A DNA stretch of 64,000 bases from Brevibacillus brevis NBRC 100599 (GTDB lineage: Bacteria; Bacillota; Bacilli; Brevibacillales; Brevibacillaceae). Each line of letters begins with the position of its first letter. Position 1 is the first letter of the stretch. Under the pieces are notes generated by a model. That model was not told the origin of the DNA. It ran no database searches and was given only the letters and a program-made list of their open reading frames with translations. This document shows positions 26,398 to 35,350 of the stretch, piece after piece. The stretch spans positions 3,851,501 through 3,915,500 of the forward strand of contig NC_012491.1 of the NCBI RefSeq assembly GCF_000010165.1, read 5' to 3'. A program made the translations under genes and the position numbers.

Positions 26398-27294
26398 ATG
26401 AAACCGCAAGTGAAAGCCGATTTGGCAATGATTTTGGTCACCCTGTTTTGGGGAACCTCGTATGTGTTTATGCAAATGGGATTAAAGGATTTGGAGACTT
26501 TCAATCTGATTGGTATCCGCTTTGGCATTGCTTTTCTACTTGCAGCCGCCTTGTTTCATAAACGATTACGTGGCACGAATCGAAAAACAATGCTTCATGC
26601 ATTCATACTCGGCGCGCTCCTTTTCGGGGTTTTTGCCACCATCACGAACGGAGTGAAATCAACGACAGCTTCCCAAGCAGGTTTTCTCGTTAGCTTGACC
26701 GTTATCTTTGTTCCGCTCTTATCTATTCTTTTGCGAAACCGTCCGGAAAAAAGAGTCTTTGTCGGCGCTGGACTGGCCATGATCGGTATTGGCCTGCTCA
26801 CACTAAGCGCTGAATTTCGCATCAGCCAAGGAGACCTTTTGTGCATCGCTGGTGCCCTCTTTTACGCTACACATATTACCGTAACAGGCCGATGGGCCAA
26901 TCAATCGGATACGATCCAGTTGGGAATTTACCAGCTTGGCTTTACGGCGCTGCTGGGCATTGTTTTTTCATTTACACTGGAGACCCCGACATTACCGCAG
27001 ACTACAGAGGCTTGGATCGCCGTGCTCGCCCTTAGCGTACTGTGCAGCGCAATTGGCTTTGTCGTTCAAACGGTGGCCCAAAAATATACGACCGCTACGC
27101 ACACGGGTGTTATTTTTTCCTTGGAGCCAGTCTTCGCTGCCTTGTTTGCCTTCCTGGTCACAGGCGAAACACTGTCTCTACGCGGGTACATAGGCGCAGG
27201 TCTCGTTTTGATCAGTGTGCTGATTGCAGAAATCGATGTGAAGAGCTTACTGCGCCCAAAGCAGCTGACAAAAAACCCGACTCACTTATCCTGA
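26398..27294 (+). CDS. EamA/DMT superfamily transporter
   Basis: 298 residues with ten membrane helices in two EamA repeats: LVTLFWGTSYVFMQMGL at the start of the first, and GDLLCIAGALFYATHITVTGRW at the start of the second, ending in SLEPVFAALFAFLVTGETLSLRGYIGAGLVLISVL. The family exports amino acids, metabolites or drugs; the substrate is not evident. ATG at 26398 with AAGGAGG 11 bases upstream; a longer open frame before it is not coding. Likely regulated by the divergent LysR protein. Confidence 0.9.
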   Translation: MKPQVKADLAMILVTLFWGTSYVFMQMGLKDLETFNLIGIRFGIAFLLAAALFHKRLRGTNRKTMLHAFILGALLFGVFATITNGVKSTTASQAGFLVSLTVIFVPLLSILLRNRPEKRVFVGAGLAMIGIGLLTLSAEFRISQGDLLCIAGALFYATHITVTGRWANQSDTIQLGIYQLGFTALLGIVFSFTLETPTLPQTTEAWIAVLALSVLCSAIGFVVQTVAQKYTTATHTGVIFSLEPVFAALFAFLVTGETLSLRGYIGAGLVLISVLIAEIDVKSLLRPKQLTKNPTHLS

Positions 27295-27304
27295 GTCGGG
27301 TTTT
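27270..27304 (+). terminator. Terminator of the EamA gene
   Basis: ACCCGACTCA pairs with TGAGTCGGGT around a short loop and ends in TTTT. The left arm lies inside the last codons of the gene. Confidence 0.85.
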
Positions 27305-27417
27305 GCGTATGGGTCATGCAAGAGAGCAATCTGAAAGAAATCCATGCCAGATTTATTTGCTATGATGGAAAAAATGAGTGTATCCATGACGACACTACTT
27401 AGTATGGAGGGATGGAC

Positions 27418-27897
27418 ATGAATCAAAACAATGAAGCAAATAAAATCGCAACGCAAGTAGGCGAATGCGAGATTGTGATCACCCGCGTATTTGATACTCC
27501 ACGCGATCTTGTGTTTGATGCTTGGACGAAAGAGGAGAACCTGTCGAAGTGGTGGGGGCCTCTGGGTTTTACGATGACTTCTGAGAAGTTTGATCTAAAA
27601 CCGGGCGGTACATGGCAGTTTATCATGCACGGTCCTGATGGCGTTGATTTTCCCAACACCAACGTCTTTGTCGAGGTCGTTCAACTTGAGCGAATCGTTT
27701 TCAAGCATACTGTATTTCCTCATTTTCTAGCGACAGCCATCTTTGAGGATCTGGATGGCAAGACCAAACTTACTTATCGCACCGTTTTTGAAGAAACGAC
27801 GGCTGTATTCGATAAGGTGAAAACATACGCCGTCCCAGGTGCCGAACAGACCATGGATCGTCTTGAGGAGCATCTAGCAAGTATGTCTTCACAGTAG
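27418..27897 (+). CDS. SRPBCC domain protein, AHSA1 (Hsp90 ATPase activator homolog 1) type
   Basis: 159 residues from the ATG at 27418, 7 bases after TATGGAGG; the ATG at 27412 is too close to that site. The AHSA1-like START fold is marked by ITRVFDTPRDLVFDAWTKEENLSKWWGP, then GGTWQFIMHGPDG and FEDLDGKTKLTYRTVF. The fold binds hydrophobic ligands in a cleft. Bacterial members are of unknown function, and the eukaryotic Hsp90 link should not be carried over. Single gene. Confidence 0.88.
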   Translation: MNQNNEANKIATQVGECEIVITRVFDTPRDLVFDAWTKEENLSKWWGPLGFTMTSEKFDLKPGGTWQFIMHGPDGVDFPNTNVFVEVVQLERIVFKHTVFPHFLATAIFEDLDGKTKLTYRTVFEETTAVFDKVKTYAVPGAEQTMDRLEEHLASMSSQ

Positions 27898-27905
27898 ATC
27901 GTTCC

Positions 27906-27955
27906 ATAAAACAGCGACAGTCCAGGACTTTCCTTTCTTGTCCAGGGCTGCCGCT
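27906..27955 (-). terminator. Terminator of the amidohydrolase gene
   Basis: A 16-bp stem with few mismatches (27913-27928 with 27940-27955) followed on the minus strand by GTTTTATGG, 24 bases beyond the stop. Confidence 0.7.
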
Positions 27956-27979
27956 GCTCTGATTTTTCGGGTTATTTTT

Positions 27980-29578
27980 TCAAGACGTGTAGCACACTTT
28001 TCCACCAATGATGGTCATCATGACCTTTGTCGAAAGCAGCTCGTCTGGATCGATGGTAAACAGGTCTTTGGAATAGACGGTCAGATCCGCATATTTTCCT
28101 CGAGACAGCGTGCCTTTGATATGATCCTCGTTGGTCACCTGTGCACTGCCCAATGTAAACAGATGAATGGCTTCCTCCATCGTCAGTTTTTCTTGCGGGA
28201 AATATCCATCGTGCGTGTCTCCCGGTGCTTTGCGGGTGACGGCTGCGTGTATCCCCAACAGCGGATCGATTGGTTCTACCGGGGTATCCGAGCCCGCCGC
28301 GCAAATGATTCCGTACTCCATCATCGTTTTCCAGATGTACGAGTGTTGAATCCGTTCCTGTCCTACCCGATCCATTACCCACGGGAAGTCTCCTGCGAGA
28401 AAACGCGGTTGGATATCTGCGATCCGATGAGGATGCTTCAAGCGTTCCAGCAGGTCCGGCCGCAAGATTTGTGTGTGTATGAGGCGATCCCGATAGGCGA
28501 CTGCCGGAAACTGATCCAAGCTGTCCAGCACCATTTCCAGTGCTTTGTCGCCAATGGTGTGTACAGCGATAGGCATCCCGAGTTCACGTGCTTGCCGAAC
28601 CAGCTCTGTCAGCTCGCCTTGCTCATGCACAGGATAACCGCTGGTACTCGGATCATCAGCGTATGGGGCTGACAGGTAAGCCGTCCTACGTCCTAATGCT
28701 CCATCTGCAAAAATTTTCACCGCACCGATTTGCACATGAGCGTTGCCGTAACCTGCCGTCATTTTTAAGTCGCGCAGCTCATGCATATGCGGATAGTAGA
28801 CAAGCAGGTTACTGCGCAGCGCAAGCTCTTCACCATTAATGAGCTCATCATAGAGCCGATACGTTTGCTCAAGTCCGCCCAATTCACGCAAATCCTCCGT
28901 ATGTGCCCCTGTCAATCCATGCGCCATTGCATAGCGAATCGAGCTGCGCAGGCTTTGCTTCAACTGATCGTAGTCAGGTCTTGGAATATGCTTCGTAATC
29001 AGGTTGGAGGCCGTTTCCAACAACATGCCCGTTGGCTTTCCATTCACAGGATCATGTACTATGACTCCTCCCGCTGGCACCTCCATATCACGATGATAGC
29101 CACATAGCTCCAATGCCTTGCTGTTGACCAAATTCGCATGTCCACATATTCGTGCCAGAAGAATTGGGCAATGTGGAGCAACTTGATCAAGCTCGTCGAT
29201 AGTAGGAATGCCACCACCATCCGCGAATAAATTCTCATCCCAGCCGTAGCCTTGTATCCACGCATTTTCTGGTGTGGCTTGTGCTTTTTCTTTCAAGAGA
29301 AGCAGCATCTCGTCCTTGGAACGAGCTTTACTTAAATCCAGCTGCAAAAAGGTGAGACCGAGCCATCCCAAGTGCAGATGGCTGTCAATCAATCCCGGAG
29401 TAGCAGTATATCCTTGCAGATCTATGACGGTTGCATCACTACCTCCGTATTGAAGAAGCATGTCCGCATCGCTGCCCAAGTCATGCACAATTCCATCTCG
29501 AACAACTAATGCTTGTACGAACAAATGCCGGGAATCTCCTGTGTAAATGCGTCCATTTCTGAAAATGGTTGTCGTCAT
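27980..29578 (-). CDS. Metal-dependent amidohydrolase, YtcJ/NfdA type
   Basis: 532 residues from the ATG at 29578, with AAAGAGGT upstream; the open frame extends further but without a ribosome site. Amidohydrolase-superfamily motifs: TPGLIDSHLHLGWLG (metal His pair), GLTGAHTEDL, PIAVHTIGDKALEMVLD (metal His), and CAAGSDTPVEPIDPLLGIHAAVTRK (metal Asp and closing loop). Members hydrolyse N-formyl or other exocyclic amides; the substrate is unknown. It is divergent from an MFS transporter gene, which could import or export the same compound (inference). Confidence 0.88.
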   Translation of the reverse strand: MTTTIFRNGRIYTGDSRHLFVQALVVRDGIVHDLGSDADMLLQYGGSDATVIDLQGYTATPGLIDSHLHLGWLGLTFLQLDLSKARSKDEMLLLLKEKAQATPENAWIQGYGWDENLFADGGGIPTIDELDQVAPHCPILLARICGHANLVNSKALELCGYHRDMEVPAGGVIVHDPVNGKPTGMLLETASNLITKHIPRPDYDQLKQSLRSSIRYAMAHGLTGAHTEDLRELGGLEQTYRLYDELINGEELALRSNLLVYYPHMHELRDLKMTAGYGNAHVQIGAVKIFADGALGRRTAYLSAPYADDPSTSGYPVHEQGELTELVRQARELGMPIAVHTIGDKALEMVLDSLDQFPAVAYRDRLIHTQILRPDLLERLKHPHRIADIQPRFLAGDFPWVMDRVGQERIQHSYIWKTMMEYGIICAAGSDTPVEPIDPLLGIHAAVTRKAPGDTHDGYFPQEKLTMEEAIHLFTLGSAQVTNEDHIKGTLSRGKYADLTVYSKDLFTIDPDELLSTKVMMTIIGGKVCYTS

Positions 29579-29801
29579 CTCGTGACCTCTTTTCTGTTCG
29601 CTTCTGTTATTTTTCGTATGCCTATCCCCTCTTAATTTGTTTGCTGCTAGTCTTTTTCCTCCTTGAAATGAAATAACGTTCAAAAAATTGCGACCTTCGC
29701 TTTTCCATTTGGGAAAACATGGTGTTTCCTCACTTCCCTGTTGAAAGCAGCAATGGTAGGGCACGTTATGTTCATGTCCTATTTTTACGCGGAGGGAACG
29801 T

Positions 29802-31112
29802 ATGCAACAAAAAACAAAAAAACGCCTTCCATCCTTCCTTCAAATGCAGGAGTCCCTTGGTCTAAAAATGTCGCGCCATAAGCCTTCTGTGCAAAAGCCA
29901 TCCGGTCGGCTGGACACTCAAGCTAAGCTGCTGCTCCTGGTCAACGCCGTATTTATTGCCGCTGGCTCCCTTTCTGGCACGTTTGTAAACGTCTATTTGT
30001 GGAAGGTAAAAAGTCAATTTGCGCCGATCGCTTGGTTTACTTTTGCCGCTCATCTTGCGGGTGCTCTGACCTTCTGGCTTGCGGGCTGGTACGTGAAGCG
30101 TCTGAACAAAATGAATGTCCTGCGTGCCGGAATGGCCGTTTCTGCCCTTTTTTATTTGCTTGTTCTTCTGGCAGGTCCCAAAGCTGTCTCTTATGCCGTA
30201 CCGCTTGGGCTCGTTCAGGGTATAGCGAGTGGGTTTTTCTGGCTTTCGTTTAATGTGGTGTACTTCGAAATCACGAATGCCGATAACCGCGACCTTTTCA
30301 ACGGTTGGGCAGGGTTGCTTGCTTCCATTGGCGGCATGCTCGCTCCATGGATATCGGGCTTGCTCATTACGCGGCTTCCGGGCAACAGCGGCTACTCCCT
30401 TATTTTCGGGATCTCTCTTGCCCTATTTGTCGTCGGTGTGTTCATCAGCTTTTTTCTTAAAAAACGTCAATCGGAAGGGACGTATTCCTGGAGCTTTTCC
30501 TTACGTTGTTTGCGAGAGGAGCCCGAGTGGCGCTGGGCGGCAGGGGCTTTGGCTGGTCAAGGACTGCGTGAAGGTGTATTCGGCTTTGTGATCGGTCTAC
30601 TCGTCTACATTTCCACGAGAAGCGAGATGACACTCGGCAACTACTGGTTGACTACATCTGCCGTCGGACTTGTGAGCTACTTTCTGATCGCCAAATGGTT
30701 CTCTCCTCGCTTTCGCAAGTGGGGAATGCTCACTGGCTCTGTCATCATGTGGGGGATTCTCTTCGTATTTTTTTGGCAGGTGAGCTTTACGACTCTGCTT
30801 ATTTTCGGGATTGCCGTGTCCATCGCTTATCCGCTGTTTTCTGTGCCCATGCTCTCCACGATTTTTGATCTGATTGGCACGAACGAAGAGAGCGCACGCA
30901 ACCGGGTCGAGTATGTCGTGCTCCGAGAGTTTGCTCTGGACGTTGGTCGGCTGGTGGGGATTTTGATCTTTCTGCTAGTAACGTCCTTGAGCGTCTCTCC
31001 TCTTACACTGAACTGGTTGATTCTGTGTATCGGAATTGGCCCACTCATCGCGTGGGTGTGCATGACTAAGCTATTCCGTCACGTCCCTGCGACTAAAAAA
31101 GCAGACAACTGA
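29802..31112 (+). CDS. Major facilitator superfamily transporter
   Basis: 436 residues with twelve predicted membrane helices and a basic cytoplasmic N-terminus of about 45 residues. The loop between helices 2 and 3 reads YVKRLNKMNVLRAG, a weak form of the MFS motif A, and the central loop KKRQSEGTYSW separates the two halves. Substrate unknown. GGAGGGAACGT before the ATG gives the ribosome site. Divergent from the amidohydrolase gene across a 223-base gap that holds an inverted repeat TTTTCC-N5-GGAAAA near 29701. Confidence 0.85.
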   Translation: MQQKTKKRLPSFLQMQESLGLKMSRHKPSVQKPSGRLDTQAKLLLLVNAVFIAAGSLSGTFVNVYLWKVKSQFAPIAWFTFAAHLAGALTFWLAGWYVKRLNKMNVLRAGMAVSALFYLLVLLAGPKAVSYAVPLGLVQGIASGFFWLSFNVVYFEITNADNRDLFNGWAGLLASIGGMLAPWISGLLITRLPGNSGYSLIFGISLALFVVGVFISFFLKKRQSEGTYSWSFSLRCLREEPEWRWAAGALAGQGLREGVFGFVIGLLVYISTRSEMTLGNYWLTTSAVGLVSYFLIAKWFSPRFRKWGMLTGSVIMWGILFVFFWQVSFTTLLIFGIAVSIAYPLFSVPMLSTIFDLIGTNEESARNRVEYVVLREFALDVGRLVGILIFLLVTSLSVSPLTLNWLILCIGIGPLIAWVCMTKLFRHVPATKKADN

Positions 31113-31137
31113 ACGAAGTTTGCGCCCATACCTAAAC

Positions 31138-31173
31138 AAAACCCGCTTCGGCTGACTTTCCTAGCGGGTTTTG
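31138..31173 (+). terminator. Terminator of the MFS gene
   Basis: AAAACCCGCT (31138-31147) pairs with AGCGGGTTTT (31163-31172); the right arm ends in a T-run, 25 bases after the stop. Confidence 0.88.
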
Positions 31174-31199
31174 TCACTGATACTGATGTCCACCTTTAT

Positions 31200-31221
31200 G
31201 AAAAACGTCGAGGCGTTTTTC
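31200..31221. other. Stem-loop with 8-bp perfect arms
   Basis: GAAAAACG (31200-31207) pairs with CGTTTTTC (31214-31221) around a 6-base loop, between two terminators. It could be a third terminator or an operator; no gene can be tied to it. Confidence 0.5.
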
Positions 31222-31225
31222 ACAC

Positions 31226-31270
31226 AAAAAAACCTTTCCGACTTGGAAGCTTGCTCCTACAGGAAAGGTT
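31226..31270 (-). terminator. Terminator of the 93-residue unknown gene
   Basis: AACCTTTCC (31231-31239) pairs with GGAAAGGTT (31262-31270) and is followed on the minus strand by seven T. Confidence 0.85.
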
Positions 31271-31286
31271 ACGTTGTTTTTTTCGA

Positions 31287-31568
31287 TTATGGTTGGACTA
31301 CTTTTTCTTTCGCTTTCGTTACGATGTGGTGACCGAGCGGCAAGCCACGCTGCTCCAGCTCATTAGCTGTCACAATATGGAGCGTCTCACTTTTACACGG
31401 CATGGGCATCAATCCGCCCAATGGACTCATCACTCTTCCGATCGTGTCTGTCTCAATGAGCACGTACAGGCCTTTTTCCTCCAATTGTTGCATGAATTCT
31501 CCCCAACGCTTGGAAGTAATCTGATCGGCGTGCTTGGTGAATATGACACCCATTTCTTGTGCTAGCAT
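31287..31568 (-). CDS. Small conserved-looking protein, function unknown
   Basis: 93 residues, soluble, mixed alpha/beta. An AAAGGAG site precedes the ATG and a terminator follows the stop, so it is a stand-alone gene. The N-terminal half (ITSKRWGEFMQQLEEKGLYVLIETD) reads like a helix-strand unit and the C-terminal half carries one Cys (MPCKSE). I recognise no family or catalytic motif. It lies next to the SOS polymerase operon but has its own terminator, and there is no LexA box before it. Confidence 0.65.
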   Translation of the reverse strand: MLAQEMGVIFTKHADQITSKRWGEFMQQLEEKGLYVLIETDTIGRVMSPLGGLMPMPCKSETLHIVTANELEQRGLPLGHHIVTKAKEKVVQP

Positions 31569-31849
31569 GTTAAATCTCCTTTGTTCTATCCGTCAAATAT
31601 ATGCTTCAAAAGATAATCTAACAATACAGGGAAACCTCCCTTCTGGCAAAATCCGTGTAAGCCAAAAAAACACGAAAAACGGCTGTTTTTGACCGCTTTT
31701 CGTTTCAGGAATCTCACATCTTCCTCGCACACACCGTTTCAACGCGGCACGCTGTTTTTTGCCGCTTGCTTTTGAAAAAGGGGCCTATTTTTGCCGATTT
31801 CTTGAGTAATTCTCATGCCTTGCCCATCATGTACCTGTATTTCCTCGAT
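31569..31849. other. 281-bp spacer between the 93-residue gene and the YolD-like gene
   Basis: No coding signal. It holds the terminator at 31663-31703, a second hairpin GCGGCA/TGCCGC at 31743-31764 without a T-run, and the promoter region of the 93-residue gene. Confidence 0.55.
31663..31703 (-). terminator. Terminator of the UvrX-YolD operon
   Basis: ACGAAAAACGG (31672-31682) pairs with CCGCTTTTCGT (31693-31703) and is followed on the minus strand by GTTTTTTT. It lies about 145 bases after the YolD-like stop. Confidence 0.75.
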
Positions 31850-32200
31850 TTAGAAGCTCGCTGCCAGCTCCACATGCAGCAGTCGGGCAAAAGGAACCCA
31901 GTGAATATCGGAGCCAGCCCGAAGCTTGAGGCGTCTCGCCGCTTGATCAATATGGATAATGTGGGCAGACAGGCGGCGCGGCTCTCGCCCGTCATAATAG
32001 GTCAACGTCAGGATGCTCTCTGTCTGGAACGCCTGCCATACCAGTTCGCTCAAGGCGCTGAGCTGCTCCTGATCCAGCTCGGGTGGTACATAGCGGCGCT
32101 CTTCTTCCTTGATGCGCAAATACATTTCCCGATGCTCCGGCAGCACAAACCGACTGGCCACGAATACATTTTCCTTTTTGGACACGCGTTTTTCCCTCAT
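31850..32200 (-). CDS. YolD-like protein
   Basis: 116 residues. The middle and C-terminal part, from LVWQAFQTESILTLTYYDG to IHWVPFARLLHVEL, matches the YolD-like family, whose members sit next to UvrX/UmuC-type polymerase genes in Bacilli and their prophages and are proposed UmuD-like partners without a peptidase domain. The start overlaps the upstream gene stop by four bases (ATGA). Third gene of the SOS operon. The exact biochemical role is unproven. Confidence 0.75.
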   Translation of the reverse strand: MREKRVSKKENVFVASRFVLPEHREMYLRIKEEERRYVPPELDQEQLSALSELVWQAFQTESILTLTYYDGREPRRLSAHIIHIDQAARRLKLRAGSDIHWVPFARLLHVELAASF

Positions 32201-32568
32201 TGCTTGCTCTCTCCTCGCTGTTCATATCGGGTCCACAAATGGACGAGCTCCTGACACTCTGCCCGCAATACCTCAATCGTATAGATCGCTTCTCGCGCAT
32301 ACCCGCGTTGTCGATAGTGGACGACATACATATGTCCCTGACGTCGTGAACTGACGACCGTGCACCCTCTCTGCCGCAAGATGCGACGTAGCTGGTGATG
32401 CTGCCGCTCCGCCCACCGCGAGAGCTCATCGAACATCATCTGATAAGAAAACTTCAACGGCACAATCCGCATCTGCCCCAGATCGGCCATGACTGCCCGA
32501 AACAAAATGCCAAATAAAATATACTGGCGTATCAATTCCTGCTCGTCAGACACCATCGGCTCCGTCAC
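32197..32568 (-). CDS. Unknown protein of the UvrX operon
   Basis: 123 residues, strongly basic in the middle (about 55-85: RQHHQLRRILRQRG, then SSRRQGHMYVVHYRQRG). GTG start at 32568, 9 bases after GGAGG, overlapping the polymerase stop by four bases; its own stop overlaps the YolD-like start. Genes of this size and place occur in many Bacillales uvrX-yolD operons. I recognise no domain. The basic character allows DNA or clamp binding, which is only an inference. Confidence 0.7.
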   Translation of the reverse strand: MTEPMVSDEQELIRQYILFGILFRAVMADLGQMRIVPLKFSYQMMFDELSRWAERQHHQLRRILRQRGCTVVSSRRQGHMYVVHYRQRGYAREAIYTIEVLRAECQELVHLWTRYEQRGESKQ

Positions 32569-33806
32569 TTGTAGTGTCCTCCGATCTTACGCGCGCGCTC
32601 TTTCGCCTGTCCCGCTTCCAACACAGAGGCGGCGCGCAGGATGGCGTCCTGACCGTATCGGCTCCGGATATCATCCATGGCTTGTGCCAACGAACGCCGC
32701 TTGTGATTGTCCGTAAACAGATTGAGTTGCACCACGTTGTCAGGGACAAGCTGCCCCAGATTGACCCCGATACTGCGGACGGGCGTTTCCTGCCAATGAC
32801 GGTCAAACAGAAAGCAAGCCGCTTCGTACAAAGTCATGGCATCATTCGTCTGTTCCGTGAGCTTCATCTGCCGTCCAAAGCCCGTTCCAGCAGCCAAATC
32901 GGCCCCACGACAGCCCACAGACAGTACGGAGCCCATCAGCTCCTTTTTCCGCGCCCGACGACACACTTCTTCGCACAGCTCTAAAAGCACCACTTTGATT
33001 TCCGATGCTGTATGGTAATCCCGCGGCAACGTCATGTGATGACCGATCCCTTTTTGCGAATCATAGGAATCCAAAGCCACGGGTGAATCGTCGATTCCGT
33101 GAGCCGTGCGCCACAGCACTTCCCCGTTCACTCCCCAATGTCGGGTGAGGATGGCTGGCCTCATATCTGCAAGCTGTCCGATCTGATAGACGCCCATTCG
33201 ATGAAAATGCCGCTTCATGCGTGAGCCTACTCCGAACAGCTTTTCAATCGGAAGCTTCCAGAGCGTATCCGCTAACGTTTCCCGCTTGAGCCAAAAAACG
33301 CCTTCTTCCCGTTTCTTGGCGAAATTATCGCAGGCCATCTTGGCCAGTACCTTGTTCTCTCCGATGCCTACCCGACAGTTGATTCCCGTCTCCATCCAAA
33401 CGCGCTGCCGAATCTGTGCAGCCATCTGCAACGGATCACCAAACAGGTGGACGCTGCCTGTTACGTCGAGAAACTGCTCATCGATCGAGTACGGCTCCAC
33501 CTTGTCAGTAAATGCCTCGAATATGCGAGTGATTTGCATGGAGATGCGAATGTACATCTCCATGCGCGGACGAACAACGACGAGCTGGCGACACTTCTGC
33601 TGCGCCTGCCACAGCGCTTCGGCAGCGACCACTCCGTATGACTTGGCAATCGGGCACGCTGCCAGCACGACTCCGCTACGCCGCTCTGGATCGCCCGCGA
33701 CGACAATTGGTTTGTTTCGCAGCTCTGGATTGGCCCCTTTCTCGATACTGGCATAAAAGCTCTGCATGTCGATCAAAAACACGATCCGCTTGTTCGCATT
33801 GGACAC
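32565..33806 (-). CDS. uvrX: Y-family DNA polymerase, UvrX/UmuC type
   Basis: Translesion polymerase of 413 residues from the GTG at 33806, which has an AGGGGA site. Motifs: VFLIDMQSFYASIEKG (catalytic Asp and the steric gate Phe-Tyr), PYSIDEQFLDVTG (catalytic Asp-Glu), GIGENKVLAKMACD, and the helix-hairpin-helix region KLFGVGSRMKRHFHRMGV. The C-terminus ends QLNLFTD then a basic tail; QLNLF is a good beta-clamp binding motif. First gene of a three-gene overlapping operon with an unknown protein and a YolD-like protein. Its promoter has two LexA boxes, so it should be induced by DNA damage. Confidence 0.92.
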   Translation of the reverse strand: MSNANKRIVFLIDMQSFYASIEKGANPELRNKPIVVAGDPERRSGVVLAACPIAKSYGVVAAEALWQAQQKCRQLVVVRPRMEMYIRISMQITRIFEAFTDKVEPYSIDEQFLDVTGSVHLFGDPLQMAAQIRQRVWMETGINCRVGIGENKVLAKMACDNFAKKREEGVFWLKRETLADTLWKLPIEKLFGVGSRMKRHFHRMGVYQIGQLADMRPAILTRHWGVNGEVLWRTAHGIDDSPVALDSYDSQKGIGHHMTLPRDYHTASEIKVVLLELCEEVCRRARKKELMGSVLSVGCRGADLAAGTGFGRQMKLTEQTNDAMTLYEAACFLFDRHWQETPVRSIGVNLGQLVPDNVVQLNLFTDNHKRRSLAQAMDDIRSRYGQDAILRAASVLEAGQAKERARKIGGHYK

Positions 33807-33824
33807 ACGATCATCCCCTAAATA

Positions 33825-33877
33825 AGAACTTATGTTCTCTTGTTGCTTTGTTCTTATTATAGCAAACAAACGTTCGC
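33825..33877 (-). promoter_or_regulatory. LexA-controlled promoter of the uvrX operon (two SOS boxes)
   Basis: On the minus strand CGAACGTTTGTTTG (33877-33864) and AGAACATAAGTTCT (33838-33825, perfect GAAC-N4-GTTC) fit the Bacillus LexA box CGAAC-N4-GTTYG. A TATAAT lies between them at 33862-33857, so one box overlaps the promoter spacer and the other lies just after the expected RNA start. The -35 box is weak. Confidence 0.8.
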
Positions 33878-33978
33878 TTTTATGCCTGTCTCGCGCAAAA
33901 AAAAGTTGGTAATTATTTCTTTTCAGACAAGCACACGTCGGTAGGGGTTCCGCAAACAAGAGCGAATCCAATAAGGGA

Positions 33979-34848
33979 TTACTTTTTCACGACAGGAATC
34001 CAAATTTCGCTTCGAAATGTTGGTGATGAAGTGTCTTTGCTTTCGTTCCACAAAATCTCAGGACCCTCAGCCTGCTCATAACCGGAGGATAAAAACCATT
34101 CCGAATAAATCCGGGCCCAGATATCTTGCAGCGTATCAGGAAAAGGACCCACTGCTTCGAAAACCGCCCAGGTGGACGCAGGAACTTCAAGTACTGCCCA
34201 ATTGTCTGGATAACCTTTTGTAGTAGCTACGCCGATATAGTGATCGAGCTCGTCATATTCCAGCCGACCTTCTGAAAAGTTCGTGGACGCACTGATCAGT
34301 CCAAGTGGTTCGACATCGGATAGCGATTTTAGTTGCTGAATCATCTCCATATCTAATGAAGCCCACATGGCCGCAATCTCTGGATTGACTCCACGATAAA
34401 TCAACGGAACTCTTTTTTTCAGACCCACAATGCGAAATGCCTCTTTTTCTTCCATACGGTAGTTCATGGCACTGCCTCCTTTAATGGATAGATGAAAGGT
34501 CATTCGCGGATAAGCCTTCAAGGAATGGCCGATGTGTCTGGCTTCTGTCGGAGTGACTCCATGCACATTCTGAAAAGCTCTGGCAAAGGAATCAGCCGAT
34601 CCGTATCCGTATTTGATCGCAATGTCAATGACACGCTCGTTGCTGTCCGCAAGCTCAAAAGCTGCAAGCGTAATGCGTCGGCGCCGGATGTACTCGGATA
34701 GCGGAACACCAGCGAGAAAAGAAAACAGCCTTTTGAAGTGATACTCGGAGCAGCAAGCCACCTGGGCGATTTCTTTATAGTCAATCTCGCTTGTCAAATG
34801 GTCTTCGATATAGTCCAGAGCCTCATTCAGCTTCACAAGCAAATCCAT
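33979..34848 (-). CDS. AraC family regulator with GyrI-like effector domain
   Basis: 289 residues. Two helix-turn-helix units at the N-terminus ([33 protein letters not shown] and [28 protein letters not shown]), followed by the GyrI-like small-molecule binding domain (residues about 130-289; YHIGVATT-like strand [16 protein letters not shown], and a WIPV end). This is the Rob/SoxS-like and BltR-adjacent layout of multidrug-sensing regulators. No efflux gene is adjacent; the nearest plus-strand genes are a glyoxalase and a GNAT, which it may control from the divergent 120-base gap. Confidence 0.9.
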   Translation of the reverse strand: MDLLVKLNEALDYIEDHLTSEIDYKEIAQVACCSEYHFKRLFSFLAGVPLSEYIRRRRITLAAFELADSNERVIDIAIKYGYGSADSFARAFQNVHGVTPTEARHIGHSLKAYPRMTFHLSIKGGSAMNYRMEEKEAFRIVGLKKRVPLIYRGVNPEIAAMWASLDMEMIQQLKSLSDVEPLGLISASTNFSEGRLEYDELDHYIGVATTKGYPDNWAVLEVPASTWAVFEAVGPFPDTLQDIWARIYSEWFLSSGYEQAEGPEILWNESKDTSSPTFRSEIWIPVVKK

Positions 34849-34968
34849 GGTAATGACCTCCCTTTCTCCCTTAGAATAGCAGATGCAAAATCGGGCGATC
34901 CGACATTTCGTGCACGATTATGACGGGTCGATCTTGTAAAAACGACTATGGAAAGGAGCTTTATCCCA

Positions 34969-35331
34969 ATGACAACAACTTCCCCTCTACTCCCCCAAAT
35001 CGGAGCTATTTTTGTAGCCGTCAGCGACATCGAGCGCGCACGCGACTGGTACTGCCGTCTCTTGGGCATTCCCGCAGACGGTGAAATTATGTTCGGGCAT
35101 ATATACTGCATTCCTTTACAAAGCGGACTGACGCTCGTTCTAGATAGCAAAAACTTTCCGAATCGCATCACAGATGATACCCTCTTGTTTCATTTCAACA
35201 CACAGGATATCGAAGCCTCTTATTCATTTCTCAAAGAGAGCGAAGTTGAAGTCGTCACTCCTATCCAGCATGGCCACTGGTTCAACTTCCGCGATCCCGA
35301 CGGCAATCTGATCATGGTAAGCCAATGTTAA
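34969..35331 (+). CDS. VOC/glyoxalase superfamily protein
   Basis: 120 residues from the ATG at 34969, after AAAGGAG; an upstream ATG at 34948 lacks a site. The vicinal-oxygen-chelate fold is visible: GAIFVAVSDIERARDWYCRLLGIP, then a beta run, then HWFNFRDPDGNLIMVSQ with its metal-ligand Glu position replaced (Gln/Asn region), so metal dependence is not certain. Members include glyoxalases and bleomycin or fosfomycin resistance proteins; the substrate is unknown. The GNAT gene follows after 19 bases, so they form an operon. Confidence 0.85.
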   Translation: MTTTSPLLPQIGAIFVAVSDIERARDWYCRLLGIPADGEIMFGHIYCIPLQSGLTLVLDSKNFPNRITDDTLLFHFNTQDIEASYSFLKESEVEVVTPIQHGHWFNFRDPDGNLIMVSQC

Positions 35332-35350
35332 AGAAAAAGGAGATACACGC

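Noticed and set aside
33979-34848. Multidrug efflux operon with the AraC/GyrI-like regulator
   Set aside because: No efflux gene is adjacent on either strand; only glyoxalase and GNAT genes lie nearby.
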